From: Ilumatobacter coccineus YM16-304
GTDB lineage: Bacteria; Actinomycetota; Acidimicrobiia; Acidimicrobiales; Ilumatobacteraceae
Length of the DNA: 64,000 bases
Assembly (NCBI RefSeq): GCF_000348785.1
Contig: NC_020520.1
Coordinates: 1,116,001-1,180,000, forward strand
Direction: 5' to 3'
The notes beneath the pieces are model-generated. The model worked only from the letters and a program-made list of their open reading frames with translations. It was not told where the DNA came from and searched no databases. The translations under genes were made by a program, and so were the position numbers. Positions within the stretch are counted from its first letter, which is position 1, and every line of letters starts with the position of its first letter. This document shows, piece by piece, positions 50,782-59,991 of the stretch.

Positions 50782-51834
50782 TCACGCCAACGATGACGAC
50801 ACAGCGACGGCCGGGCGGACTGCCCGGCCGTCGCTCGCGTCTGCGCTGTCGGATCCGGTGAGGTAGATCGCGGCGAGCACCGCGACCGCCAGCCACAATC
50901 CGATCGCCACCGCCCAGAGCACCAGCGTCGACCGGGAGCGTGATCGATCGGCGGTCGACGACGGTGTCAGACCGGTCGGGGCCGATGATGTCGGGAGCTC
51001 GACTCGCTCGAGCGCGGTCAGACGGTCGTCACCGAGCCCGGCGGCGAGCTCGTCGACCGCCGCCGAGAACTCGGCGGCGGTGGGGCGAGCGGCGGCACGG
51101 TGCTTGAGGCAGCGCACGAGGAGCGCTCGCAGCTCCTGCTCGGCATCGGACGGTCGATCGCCGTCGGTGCCCGGCGTGGCCACGGGGTCGAGGAGATGAA
51201 CGGCGGTCTCGTGCGTGAAGTAGCGGTTGGTGAGCAGCTTGGCGAGCGACACGGCGAGGGAGTACACGTCGGTCGCAGCGGTGACGACGGCGTCACCGCG
51301 CAGCTCTTCGGGGCTCGCGTAGCGGTACGACACGGCGTTGGTCTTCGTCGAGAAGTCGTCGGAGGACGCGATCGACGCGATCCCGAAATCGCACACCTTC
51401 ACCTGACCGAACGACCCGGCGAGCAGGTTCTGTGGCTTGATGTCGCGGTGCACGATGCCGGCCTCGTGCGCGGCGACGAGCGCGCTCGCCGCGTGTTGCG
51501 CGACCACGATCACCTCGTTGAGTGGCAGCATGCCGCCGGCTGCGGCCGCTCGATCTTCCAATGAGCCGCCCGGCGAGAACTCCATCACGAGGACGAGTTC
51601 GTCGTCTCGCGTCTGCACGACCTCCTCGAGGTTGATCACGTTCGGGTGTCCCCGCAGACTGGCGAGTGCGGTGAGTTCGCGGTTGGCGCGCCGGAGGCGG
51701 GCGTCGAGGCTTCCGGTCGACCGCAGCGCTTTGATGGCGACGACCGTGCCGGTCGACGATCGCACGGCCCGGTAGACGTCGCCGAGTCCGCCGCTGCCGA
51801 CCTGTTCGATGTCGGAGAATCCGTCGACTCTCAC
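50782..51834 (-). CDS. Membrane Ser/Thr protein kinase (PknB-like)
   Basis: 350 residues from GTG 51834, overlapping the FHA gene's stop by four bases (GTGA). Kinase features: GSGGLGDVYRA loop, Lys in VVAIKALRS, HRDIKPQN (~129-136), DFG in KVCDFGIAS (~147), and activation segment with SYRYASPEEL. One membrane segment LVLWAVAIGLWLAVAVLAAIYL (~305-326) leaves only ~22 residues outside, so there is no PASTA or other sensor domain. It probably phosphorylates the co-encoded FHA-HTH protein. Convergent with the first four-Cys protein gene, 28 bases apart. Confidence 0.93.
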   Translation of the reverse strand: MRVDGFSDIEQVGSGGLGDVYRAVRSSTGTVVAIKALRSTGSLDARLRRANRELTALASLRGHPNVINLEEVVQTRDDELVLVMEFSPGGSLEDRAAAAGGMLPLNEVIVVAQHAASALVAAHEAGIVHRDIKPQNLLAGSFGQVKVCDFGIASIASSDDFSTKTNAVSYRYASPEELRGDAVVTAATDVYSLAVSLAKLLTNRYFTHETAVHLLDPVATPGTDGDRPSDAEQELRALLVRCLKHRAAARPTAAEFSAAVDELAAGLGDDRLTALERVELPTSSAPTGLTPSSTADRSRSRSTLVLWAVAIGLWLAVAVLAAIYLTGSDSADASDGRAVRPAVAVSSSLA

Positions 51835-52532
51835 GACTCGGTCGACGTGAGTTCGTCGTCGAGCAACCACAGGTCGTCTCTGGTCACGATGCGCGACGAG
51901 AGGACGTACTCGACCAGGCGGGCCTTGCGGTTGGAGGCGTGCGACCCCGAGTCGCCGTGCAACCCGCGGATGCCGAGGCGCGCCAACTTCTCGCACACGT
52001 TGTCGAGCTTGCGGTTGTACTTCGTGGTCTTCCACCCGATGCGCCGCGCCGCCTCGGCGGTCGTCGGGATGTGCGCGGCGGCGTTGCTGCCGACGCGCAG
52101 CGCCGACTCCGCGATCGACAAGACGAGCAGCTTCTGATCACGGGTGAGCTCGATGCGGCCCATGGTGGCGGTGCCGTCGTCGTCGGGGTCCGCCAACTCG
52201 GGGAGCTCGCCCACGTCGGCCCGCTCGACGACGAACTCGTACTGCGTCGACCCGGCCTGGAACCGAACGAGCGTGTCGGCGTGCACGATGGGCATCACCG
52301 CGCCCGGACCGAGCATGGCTTCCATCCGCCCGTCGGCGTCGGACAGGGTGGCCACGAGCTGCGAACCGGTGTTGCCGATCATCGGAACGCCGTTGCCGTC
52401 GACGAACAACTGGAGGAACCGACGATGGAGATACGGGTTGTCGTCGATGACGAAATCGGCGTCACGGCCGATGGTGAACGGCAACCGATCGACGGCGATG
52501 GCCTCCCCACAGAAGTCGATTTCCAGCTGCAT
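51831..52532 (-). CDS. FHA-domain protein with C-terminal HTH, probable transcription regulator
   Basis: 233 residues. Residues ~10-100 are an FHA domain: FTIGRDADFVIDDNPYLHRRFLQLFV, with the GR and H-R-R positions kept but Pro where the canonical SxxH Ser would be, then GNTGSQ. The C-terminal part (LTRDQKLLVLSIAESAL..., PTTAEAARRIGWKTTKYNRKLDNVCEKLARLGIRGLHG) is a helix-turn-helix of the type seen in FHA regulators next to Ser/Thr kinases in actinobacteria. It likely binds the palindrome upstream and is controlled by the kinase it overlaps. It diverges from the second four-Cys protein gene with the palindrome between them. Confidence 0.82.
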   Translation of the reverse strand: MQLEIDFCGEAIAVDRLPFTIGRDADFVIDDNPYLHRRFLQLFVDGNGVPMIGNTGSQLVATLSDADGRMEAMLGPGAVMPIVHADTLVRFQAGSTQYEFVVERADVGELPELADPDDDGTATMGRIELTRDQKLLVLSIAESALRVGSNAAAHIPTTAEAARRIGWKTTKYNRKLDNVCEKLARLGIRGLHGDSGSHASNRKARLVEYVLSSRIVTRDDLWLLDDELTSTES

Positions 52533-52576
52533 CCTCGCGTCACCGTATTCGATTCGTCTCGCTGCGTTTCGCTCCT

Positions 52577-52594
52577 ATGGGGAAATCTCCCCAT
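52577..52594. promoter_or_regulatory. Palindrome in the FHA/four-Cys divergent promoter
   Basis: ATGGGGA-aatc-TCCCCAT, perfect 7-base arms. It lies 45 bases upstream of the FHA-gene start and 71 of the four-Cys gene at 52666, so it can control both, and recurs at 49302. Confidence 0.65.
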
Positions 52595-52665
52595 TGCCGA
52601 GTCGAGCCGCGCCGATCATGGTGACGGAATCCGAGCCGCGTCTCCGCCATGATCTGAGGAGTGCC

Positions 52666-53655
52666 ATGACCAACGACTTCGACATCCGCACCGAACGGCG
52701 CCGACGCCCCCCGTGGCTCGCGCCCGTGGTGGTGGGGCTCGCCGCACTGCCGGTCGGTGCCGCGCTCGCGCTCGGCATCACGGGTCGCGGTGGCGACACC
52801 GTCGGCGCCGGCGACCCGCAGTCGACCACCTCCACGATTGCCGACACGGGCTCCACTGCCGACAGCTCCACGACGACCAGCGCCGTCGAGTCGACGACCA
52901 CGATGGCCGGACCGGAGACCACGGCCGCCGACACCGGCACGACGCTGCCGACGGGGCCACCTGCCGAACGGACGCTGCGCGTCGACGGCGAGACGTTCAT
53001 CGAGACGTACTCGTGTATCGCGTTTCCGAACTCGAACCCCGATGCCGGGATCGGCGACGCCGGCATCCGAGTCAGCATGCACCTGATGGAATCGGGCAGC
53101 GGCGACCGGATCTCGCTCGAGCGGTGGTCGTACGACTTCGGCGGGGCGATCGGCATCTCGCGCATCGGTGGCCCCACGGGCATGGTCGAGACGTTCGACA
53201 TCAACCAGGTCGAGCCGTACATCGTGCCGATCGACGGTGACGATGTGGTCGTCGAGGTCGGCCCCACCACCACCTCGGGCGACATCTGCGCCACGCTGAT
53301 CGCTCAAGGCGCCGGTGAGTTCGACTTCACGGCGCTGGGCCTGGTCGACGTGTGCTCGGTGTCGGACGATCTGGCCACCGACCTGGTGTACACGTTCCAG
53401 TCCGGTCAGTCGTTGGCGATCGACGGTGACGTCTCGATGGGGGAGACGACGTTCACCGGCACGCTCACTCACGAGGACGGGGTGAGCGAGGTCGTCGACG
53501 GGGCCTTCGAGGTCGCCGAATCGGGTTCCACACGTCTCGTCGGCACGCTCGACCCCGGCACGACCGGGGCCGCGCCCGAGTCGTTCGCCTTCGACCTCAG
53601 CGCCTCGCCGCGTCTCCACTCGTGCCTTCCTGCACAAGAAGTCGGGCGATCCTGA
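52666..53655 (+). CDS. Membrane-anchored exported four-Cys protein, second copy
   Basis: 329 residues from ATG 52666 with GAGGAG upstream. Basic N-terminus (RTERRRRPPW), one membrane segment LAPVVVGLAALPVGAALALGI (~18-38), a Ser/Thr-rich linker (~50-105) and a ~220-residue outside domain. The four Cys are in YSCIAF, DICATL, VDVCSV and HSCLP, matching the order and the VDVC landmark of the protein at 49398, although the rest has diverged. Divergent from the FHA-HTH gene with a shared palindromic site. Probably a receptor-like or stress-sensing partner of that system. Confidence 0.72.
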   Translation: MTNDFDIRTERRRRPPWLAPVVVGLAALPVGAALALGITGRGGDTVGAGDPQSTTSTIADTGSTADSSTTTSAVESTTTMAGPETTAADTGTTLPTGPPAERTLRVDGETFIETYSCIAFPNSNPDAGIGDAGIRVSMHLMESGSGDRISLERWSYDFGGAIGISRIGGPTGMVETFDINQVEPYIVPIDGDDVVVEVGPTTTSGDICATLIAQGAGEFDFTALGLVDVCSVSDDLATDLVYTFQSGQSLAIDGDVSMGETTFTGTLTHEDGVSEVVDGAFEVAESGSTRLVGTLDPGTTGAAPESFAFDLSASPRLHSCLPAQEVGRS

Positions 53656-53823
53656 CGTTCACGGCGCGCACGCTGCACCTCGATCGGGAACAACGGGTGG
53701 GTGAGCGGGTTGTAGACGGATAGCGTTACTCAGCGCTGATCTTCGACGACGAGGGCGACACGCACATCCAGTGCGGCGATCGGGCACCTCAGCCGTCACC
53801 ACCCAGATCGAAAAGGAACCATC

Positions 53824-54057
53824 ATGAAGACCGACATCCACCCCTCGTACACCGACACCACGGTCAAGTGCTCGTGCGGTAACAACTTCGTCACCAAGTC
53901 GACCGTCGAGGGTGACCTCACCGTCGAACTGTGCAACGAGTGCCACCCGTTCTTCACGGGCAAGCAGAAGCTCGTCGACTCCGGTGGACGCGTCGAGCGC
54001 TTCAACAAGCGGTACGGCCGCCGCGAAGGCAAGCCGACCAACATCTCCGAAGACTGA
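53824..54057 (+). CDS. rpmE: 50S ribosomal protein L31
   Basis: 77 residues, the zinc-binding (C+) type of L31: [10 protein letters not shown] and [16 protein letters not shown] supply four Cys. A complete, typical protein of the large subunit bridging to the small subunit. Usually directly after rho in actinobacteria; here accessory genes intervene. GGAA-type ribosome binding site upstream. Confidence 0.98.
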   Translation: MKTDIHPSYTDTTVKCSCGNNFVTKSTVEGDLTVELCNECHPFFTGKQKLVDSGGRVERFNKRYGRREGKPTNISED

Positions 54058-54076
54058 TCCACACGATCGTCCGGCA

Positions 54077-54108
54077 TCACGCCGCTCCTGCTCCGGCAGG
54101 GGCGGCGT
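54077..54108 (+). terminator. Terminator of rpmE
   Basis: CACGCCGCTCCTGC / GCAGGGGCGGCGTG, 14 bp with one T-G pair and a 4-base loop, followed by tgtcgtttt. Twenty bases after the stop. Confidence 0.85.
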
Positions 54109-54274
54109 GTGTCGTTTTCGGGTGAGACACCGGGTGAAAACACTGGCGAGCACGCGCCGCGTGACATTACGGTCGTGTTACAGTCGTGTCGGCGGATGTT
54201 GATTCAACTTCTGTGTGTGGCGGACCGATCATGAGTATGAAGACCTGTCCGAGATGTGAGACCGGAGACCGCCC

Positions 54275-55798
54275 GTGCCGATCAGTGAAGAGAGAGTCCG
54301 ACACCTGCTTCGTCGGACGGAGTTCGTCGACCGGCAGGCCCGCGTCGATCAACTGACCGGCCTCGCGTCGATCGAAGCCGCCGTCGACAACGTGATGGCG
54401 ATCAGCGCGCCCAGCGCCCTGTCGCTCGGGTCGGGCAGCGACTGGGAACGAGGCCAGAACTTCGTACGCGCCTGGCTCGACCAGATGGCCGGCACGTCAC
54501 GACCGTTCCGCGAGCGCATGGCGTTCTTCTGGCACGGCCACATCCCGTCCGAGCTCGGCAAGGTCAACTCGGCGCCGTTCATGGCCGAACAGATCGAACT
54601 GTGGCGCTCCGACGGCGTCAACGGCAACGTCGGGCAACTCCTCAAGGACATGTCGCTCCAAGTGGCGATGCTCCGCTACCTCGACAACGATCGGAACTTC
54701 GCCGAATCCCCGAACCAGAACTTCGCTCGCGAACTGATGGAGCTCTTCGTGTTGGGCGTCGGCAACTACGTCGAAGCCGATGTCGAAGCCTCCACGGCGG
54801 CGTGGACCGGGCACACAGCCCACTGGGAGACCGGTGCGTACAGCTTCGTCGTCGAGCGTCACGAGTACCAGGCTCAGACGTTTCTCGGTCGCGTGATCAA
54901 TCAGAACACGAAGCCGTTCAAAGACGCGGGTTTCCAGACCATCGACGTGATGCTCGGCCTCGGCGACTACGCGGGCGGCGGCACGGTGCCGGTCGGTGCG
55001 AATCTCAACCGCTCGACTCGCAGCGTCGCAGCCGAGTTCCTGTCGAAGAAGCTGTGGCAGGAGTTCGGCGAAGCCAACACCGGAACCGTGCCGGACGGTG
55101 TGCTCGGCGACATGGTCGACGCACTGCTCGACAACGACTTCGACATCCGCCCATGGGTGCGCGCCATGCTTGTGCACGACGACTTCTATCCCGACACCAA
55201 CCCGGCGGTGGAGGGCGGGCTCGTCCGCCAGCCCGTCGAGTACATGGTCGCGCTGATGGAGGCGACCGGCCGTAACTCGTCGCAGGTCGCATCGCTGTGG
55301 CTGATGGACCAAGCCGGCCAGGTGCTGCTCTACCCACCCAACGTGAGCGGCTGGAAACCGAACGGCTACTGGGTCAACGCCAGCGCCTTCGAAGCCCGCA
55401 ACCGGATCGCCCTCGGCTGCATCTGGGAGATCTTCGACGACTACTGGTCCGAGACCATCCCGTGGGAGGAGCGCTACAAGAACTTCATCCAGATCAACGG
55501 GACGAAGATCTACCAAGACCAGATCGTCGGTGCGTCGCTCGACTCCGACGACGACCCGTACAACCCGCCAGCGCCGTGGCATCCGTTCCTGACCAACGAA
55601 CAGCTCGTCGATCGACTGCTCGACGCGATGGACGTCCACTACAGCAACGACACCCGGCAATCGCTCATCAACTTCTGCGCATCGCACTGGACCGACTCGC
55701 CCGGCAGTTCGGCCAATCCACCCGGCAGTGGCAACCAGTACGAACGCCGTGACGTCGTCCTACTCGCTCTGCTCGCTCCCGAGATGCACATCAACTGA
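54275..55798 (+). CDS. DUF1800 domain protein
   Basis: 507 residues from GTG 54275 (GGAG upstream). RVRHLLRRTEFVDRQARVDQL at the start, RMAFFWHGHIPSELGKVN, NFARELMELFVLGVGNYVEADVEA and HEYQAQTFLGRVIN are the DUF1800 hallmarks. No signal peptide is evident. DUF1800 genes almost always precede a DUF1501 gene, as here (8 bases apart), and the pair occurs in many bacteria with unknown role, often thought to act in extracellular polymer or surface work. Confidence 0.9.
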   Translation: MPISEERVRHLLRRTEFVDRQARVDQLTGLASIEAAVDNVMAISAPSALSLGSGSDWERGQNFVRAWLDQMAGTSRPFRERMAFFWHGHIPSELGKVNSAPFMAEQIELWRSDGVNGNVGQLLKDMSLQVAMLRYLDNDRNFAESPNQNFARELMELFVLGVGNYVEADVEASTAAWTGHTAHWETGAYSFVVERHEYQAQTFLGRVINQNTKPFKDAGFQTIDVMLGLGDYAGGGTVPVGANLNRSTRSVAAEFLSKKLWQEFGEANTGTVPDGVLGDMVDALLDNDFDIRPWVRAMLVHDDFYPDTNPAVEGGLVRQPVEYMVALMEATGRNSSQVASLWLMDQAGQVLLYPPNVSGWKPNGYWVNASAFEARNRIALGCIWEIFDDYWSETIPWEERYKNFIQINGTKIYQDQIVGASLDSDDDPYNPPAPWHPFLTNEQLVDRLLDAMDVHYSNDTRQSLINFCASHWTDSPGSSANPPGSGNQYERRDVVLLALLAPEMHIN

Positions 55799-55806
55799 GG
55801 CCTGCC

Positions 55807-58278
55807 ATGCTCGATCCCGACATCTCCACCGCCGCAGCGCTCCGCCATCTCCATCGGCCTGCCGAGCCGCTGCCCACCAACCCGTTCCAGATCGACCGTC
55901 GCCGCTTTCTGCAGCTCGTCGGCATGGGCATGGGCGCCGGACTGGTCTCCGGGCCGGGCACGTCGCTGCTCGACCTCGCGATCCCCGGTCACGACCCGTC
56001 GGCCTGGGCCGCGGGACCGATCGGGCCGAACGACGGCATTCTCGTCGTCATCGGCATGTTCGGCGGCAACGACGGCCTCAACACCGTCGTGCCGATCAAC
56101 GACGGCCTCTACTACGACATGCACGCGCCGATCGCGATCGCGCCGGCCGACACGCTGTCGCTCGACGCGAACTCCGGGCTCAACCAGCACCTCCCGATCC
56201 TCAAGCAGTTCTGGGACGCAGGGCAGCTCGCGATCGTCGAAGGCGTCGGGCACACGCTCGACGAGTTCAGTCACTTCTCGTCGATGGCCTGGTGGATGTC
56301 GGGTCGCGCTACCCCCGACATCCCCGACACCGGCTGGGTCGGCCGCTGGCTCGACGGCTACCTGTCGGGCAGTCGCGACCTCTACGCCACCGCCGAGATC
56401 GGGTCGTCGCTGCCGCTGCACATGATCGGCCAGAGCAGCGTCGGCACCACCGTGCCCGTCGGCAAACCGTCGTTCGGTGTCGCCACGACGGCCGAAGAAC
56501 GCAAGTTCCTCGACGCGATCCGAGATCTCTCGACCGGTGGCAACGACTGGCTCGGACGCGTCGGACGTGCTCAGACCGACCAACTCGACATCGCGGCCAC
56601 GCTCAACCCGATCATCCCCGAGAGCGACGACCTCCCGTCACCCGAGATCGTCGCCAAGCTCGAGATCGCCGCTCGCCTCATCAACGCCAACCTCGGCATG
56701 CGCGTCATCAGCGTCGGTTGGGGCGACTTCGACCATCACGCCGGCCAGCCACCGGCTCACGGCGCACGCATGGTCGAGCTCAACGCCGCGCTCACCCGCT
56801 TCTTCGCTCGGCTGCACCCCGACTGGGGCAACCGTGTCACCGTCATGACGTTCTCCGAGTTCGGTCGCACGCCGCACGCCAACGACGGTGAAGGCAGCGA
56901 TCACGGCTCGTCGGCCCCGCACTTCGTCCTGGGCGCCAATGTCAAGGGCGGCTTCCACGGACAGCGGCCCTCGCTGCGCAAGCCCAACGGCGAGCCGTTG
57001 AAGGACTGGGACCGCATGGAGACCCACGTCACGACGAAGGACTACTACGGGTCGCTCATCGACGGGTGGCTGGGCGGCGACGCCGACGCGATCGTCCCCG
57101 GCTACCACGACCTCGACCTGTTCACGGGTGGCCCGTCGCCCGAACCGACCTTCCCCGGTCAGGTGCTCGGCCAGTACGTCGCGCTCAACCCCACCCGCAT
57201 CTTCGACACCCGTGAAGCATCGGGCGGTCGGGTTCGCATCGGAGCGGGCCAGACCGTCAAGGTGCAGATCAACGGTGCCAACGGCGTGCCGCCGTCCGAC
57301 GTGCGCGCCGTCGCGGTCAACATCAGTTCGATCCGCCCGTCGGCCACCAACACCTATCTCACGGCGTTCCCCACCGGTCAGGCCCGTCCCGGCACCGCGA
57401 CGCTCAACCCACGGCAGGGCGCCGTGGTGCCCAACATGTCGGTGGTCGGCGTCGGCTCCGACGGCACGATCAGCATCTACAACTTCTCCGGCGAGGTCGA
57501 TGTCACCGTCGACTTGATGGGCTACTTCCGCAAGGACGTCGCCGCCCGCATCCAGCCGCTCACACCCGACCGCATCCTCGATACGCGCGAAGGCATCGGA
57601 GCCCCGGTTGCCAAGGTGCGCGCCGGAACGCCACTGGCGTTGCAGATCACCGGCGTCGGCGAGATCCCGACCTCCGGGGTCGAGGCCGTCGTGCTCAACC
57701 TCACCTCGGCACGCCCCTCGGCCAACGGTTGGATCACGGCATGGCCGGCCGGCGAAGACAAGCCGCTCGTGGCCAACCTGTCGTACATCGCCGGCGACCT
57801 CATCCCGAACATGGTGATGTGCAAGGTCGGCGCAGGCGGCAAGATCAATCTCGAAGCCAGCGCGGGCAGTCTCGACCTCATCGCCGACGTCGTCGGTTGC
57901 TTCACGTCGTCTGGTGCGATGTTGTCGCCCGTCGCACCGTCACGCCTGCTCGACACTCGCGACGGCACCGGTGCGCCGCAAGCCCTCGTGGGTACGCAGG
58001 GCGAGGTCGAGCTGCAGGTGACCGGACGCGGCGGCGTGCCGTCGGCGGCGAAGGCCGTGGTGCTCAACGTCACGGCCATCCGCCCGAGCCAGCGGACGTA
58101 TCTCACCATCTACCCGACAGGCGAAGATCGGCCGGTGGCGGCCAGTCTCAACCCCGATGCGGGCAAGATCGCCGGCAACCTGGTCGTGGCCAAGGTCGGC
58201 TCCAGCGGCAAGGTCACCATCTACAACAACGCCGGCTCACTCAACCTCACTGCCGACGTCACCGCCTACTTCATCTGA
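55807..58278 (+). CDS. Tat-exported DUF1501 protein with three C-terminal surface repeats
   Basis: 823 residues. Near residue 34 the Tat motif DRRRFLQLVGMGMGAGLVSG predicts folded export. Residues ~60-450 are DUF1501: VVIGMFGGNDGLNTVVPIND, GWVGRWLDGYL, VMTFSEFGRTPHAN and HGSSAPHFVLGANVKGG, a sulfatase/alkaline-phosphatase-like fold with likely metal Asp/His. Three ~120-residue repeats start with PTRIFDTREASGG, PDRILDTREGIGA and PSRLLDTRDGTGA. The same repeat type ends the RCC1 protein at 878. Co-operonic with the DUF1800 gene. Confidence 0.9.
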   Translation: MLDPDISTAAALRHLHRPAEPLPTNPFQIDRRRFLQLVGMGMGAGLVSGPGTSLLDLAIPGHDPSAWAAGPIGPNDGILVVIGMFGGNDGLNTVVPINDGLYYDMHAPIAIAPADTLSLDANSGLNQHLPILKQFWDAGQLAIVEGVGHTLDEFSHFSSMAWWMSGRATPDIPDTGWVGRWLDGYLSGSRDLYATAEIGSSLPLHMIGQSSVGTTVPVGKPSFGVATTAEERKFLDAIRDLSTGGNDWLGRVGRAQTDQLDIAATLNPIIPESDDLPSPEIVAKLEIAARLINANLGMRVISVGWGDFDHHAGQPPAHGARMVELNAALTRFFARLHPDWGNRVTVMTFSEFGRTPHANDGEGSDHGSSAPHFVLGANVKGGFHGQRPSLRKPNGEPLKDWDRMETHVTTKDYYGSLIDGWLGGDADAIVPGYHDLDLFTGGPSPEPTFPGQVLGQYVALNPTRIFDTREASGGRVRIGAGQTVKVQINGANGVPPSDVRAVAVNISSIRPSATNTYLTAFPTGQARPGTATLNPRQGAVVPNMSVVGVGSDGTISIYNFSGEVDVTVDLMGYFRKDVAARIQPLTPDRILDTREGIGAPVAKVRAGTPLALQITGVGEIPTSGVEAVVLNLTSARPSANGWITAWPAGEDKPLVANLSYIAGDLIPNMVMCKVGAGGKINLEASAGSLDLIADVVGCFTSSGAMLSPVAPSRLLDTRDGTGAPQALVGTQGEVELQVTGRGGVPSAAKAVVLNVTAIRPSQRTYLTIYPTGEDRPVAASLNPDAGKIAGNLVVAKVGSSGKVTIYNNAGSLNLTADVTAYFI

Positions 58279-58309
58279 TTCGGGCCAGATCGCCCGATCT
58301 CTGCGTCAG
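58276..58309. repeat. 34-bp stop-to-stop repeat, copy A
   Basis: It begins with the DUF1501 stop codon TGA and its last bases contain the TCA complement of the convergent lipoprotein's stop. It includes the hairpin TCGGGC-cagatc-GCCCGA. 32 of 34 bases match copy B at 63161 in inverted orientation. A likely bidirectional terminator. Confidence 0.75.
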
Positions 58310-59856
58310 TTCTCGGCGTCGGCTGGTCGGAGCTCGATGTCGACCGGCGAGAGCGAGATGTCGAGATGGATGCGTGCGGGTTCGTCGTCTTCGGCGGGCC
58401 GGGTCGTCACGACGCCGCCGTAGCTGCTCGACAGCAGCACCGGCAGCCGGTGGTCGTCGCCCAGCGGCATCATCTCGCTCGGCGCGTAGGTGTCGCTGTC
58501 GGCCGACGTGCGCTCGGCGGCGATCAACCGGCCGTCGGTGAACGTCGCCGTCGAGTAGAAGTCGACCAGGTCGTCACCGGTCAGGTCGGGAGTCACCCAG
58601 TCGAGCTGTATGCCGAACTCGACCCGGCCCAGGTCGAGCTGCGTCGAGTCGGCGTCACGAACCGTGGTCCGAAGTGATCCCTTGTCCAACGCCGCGCCCG
58701 GTGGAAGCGGCACGAGCTCGATCAGATCGCTGAAGAATGCGACCGACGTCGTGCCGGGGGCGTCGGTCGAGCGAGAGACGTTGATCGAGTAGCCGGCGAC
58801 CATGTCGTCGGGGCGGTCGTCGTCGAACGCGCGGGTGAGGTCTTCGACACCTCGGACGGACACCTCGTCGCCGGCGCCGGCGCGGCGAAAGTACCAGGTC
58901 ACCGAACTCGGCCCACCCGCTTCTCGCGGGCCGTTCGCGTAGCTCTCGTCGGCGCGCTCGTAGCCGAGTTCGCCGAGGGCGTCACCGAAGACGTCGGCGA
59001 CGTGTGCCGCCCCTGGGCCGTTGTCGTCGGCCTCCGCATCGATCGGCGGGATCGTGCCGCCGGGAGCGACGACCGAGAAGTAGAAGAAGTCGGTCGGACC
59101 GCCGGTGCCGGTGCCCGTCTGGTTCGAGAAGCCCACCTCGATGTCGCGGAGCACCGATCCGGTAGGTGGCTCGATCTCGTACGGAAATCCCAGGCGTCGT
59201 GCGACGGGGAGCGGGTCGCCTTCGTCGAGCATCGCGTCCTCGAACGCCGCAAGCAGCTCGGGAAGCTCGTCGAGACCCGCTGCGTCGACCACCTCGCCGC
59301 CATCGCCGTTGGCGTCGCCGCCGTCGTCGTCCGACGACACCGCGTCGGCGTCGCTGGTCACCGGCGTGGAGCCGAGGCAGCGCTCGATCGAGTTCGCCAC
59401 ACCCGGATCGTCTCCGGCCGTCACGATGTAGTCCCAGGTCGTCGCGCCGATGGTTCCGGCCTGGACGTCGTCGGATCGGAACCCGGCCCCGGCCTCGAAG
59501 TCGGTCTCTGCGGCGTCCTCGTCGTCGTAGAACGCGACCGAGCCGATGCCCTTCGCGTCGCCCACCGATCCGAGCGAGACGCTCTCGACGAGCCCGACGC
59601 TCTCCTTGTACTCGTCGGGGAGGACGAGGGCCGGGTCCTGGTCGGCTTCTCTCGTCACCTCGAATCCGGTGTCGGCCAAGCAGATCGCCACGTCGTCGAT
59701 CGACGCGACCGCTGGTGCGTTCGCCTCGGCGCCGGGCGAGGAGCCGTCGTCGCCCGAGCTGCCCCCGCACGCAGTTGCGGCGAGTGCGAGAGCCGCTGCT
59801 GCGACGAAGACGGCAGCGCGCTGGCCGCTGCCGAGGTTGCGTGAGATGGCGATCAT
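58306..59856 (-). CDS. Putative lipoprotein of unknown function
   Basis: 516 residues from ATG 59856 (GGGAG upstream). Signal peptide RAAVFVAAAALALAATAC with lipobox ATAC. After a Gly/Ser/Asp-rich linker come a ~110-residue N-terminal module (DDVAICLADTGFEVTREADQDPALV) and, after an Asp/Gly-rich spacer (~165-190), a C-terminal region of ~310 residues with beta-rich patterns. No family recognised. Strongly acidic. Convergent with the DUF1501 gene; divergent from the next gene. Confidence 0.72.
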   Translation of the reverse strand: MIAISRNLGSGQRAAVFVAAAALALAATACGGSSGDDGSSPGAEANAPAVASIDDVAICLADTGFEVTREADQDPALVLPDEYKESVGLVESVSLGSVGDAKGIGSVAFYDDEDAAETDFEAGAGFRSDDVQAGTIGATTWDYIVTAGDDPGVANSIERCLGSTPVTSDADAVSSDDDGGDANGDGGEVVDAAGLDELPELLAAFEDAMLDEGDPLPVARRLGFPYEIEPPTGSVLRDIEVGFSNQTGTGTGGPTDFFYFSVVAPGGTIPPIDAEADDNGPGAAHVADVFGDALGELGYERADESYANGPREAGGPSSVTWYFRRAGAGDEVSVRGVEDLTRAFDDDRPDDMVAGYSINVSRSTDAPGTTSVAFFSDLIELVPLPPGAALDKGSLRTTVRDADSTQLDLGRVEFGIQLDWVTPDLTGDDLVDFYSTATFTDGRLIAAERTSADSDTYAPSEMMPLGDDHRLPVLLSSSYGGVVTTRPAEDDEPARIHLDISLSPVDIELRPADAEN

Positions 59857-59991
59857 GGTGAGCTCCCGTGGGGTCGTGGCCGGTGGTGTCTGCCTCCTCG
59901 CCGACGGTACGGATCTCGTCGATCGCCGAACATCCTGGTGCCCCACCACACGAGCTACGGCTACCCGTACCGGCACGGTAGGTTCGGCGGG

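Noticed and set aside
54231-54353. Short ORF MSMKTCPRCETGDRPC... with CPxC before the DUF1800 gene
   Set aside because: It overlaps the DUF1800 start, lacks a clear ribosome site, and no zinc-ribbon partner pair exists.
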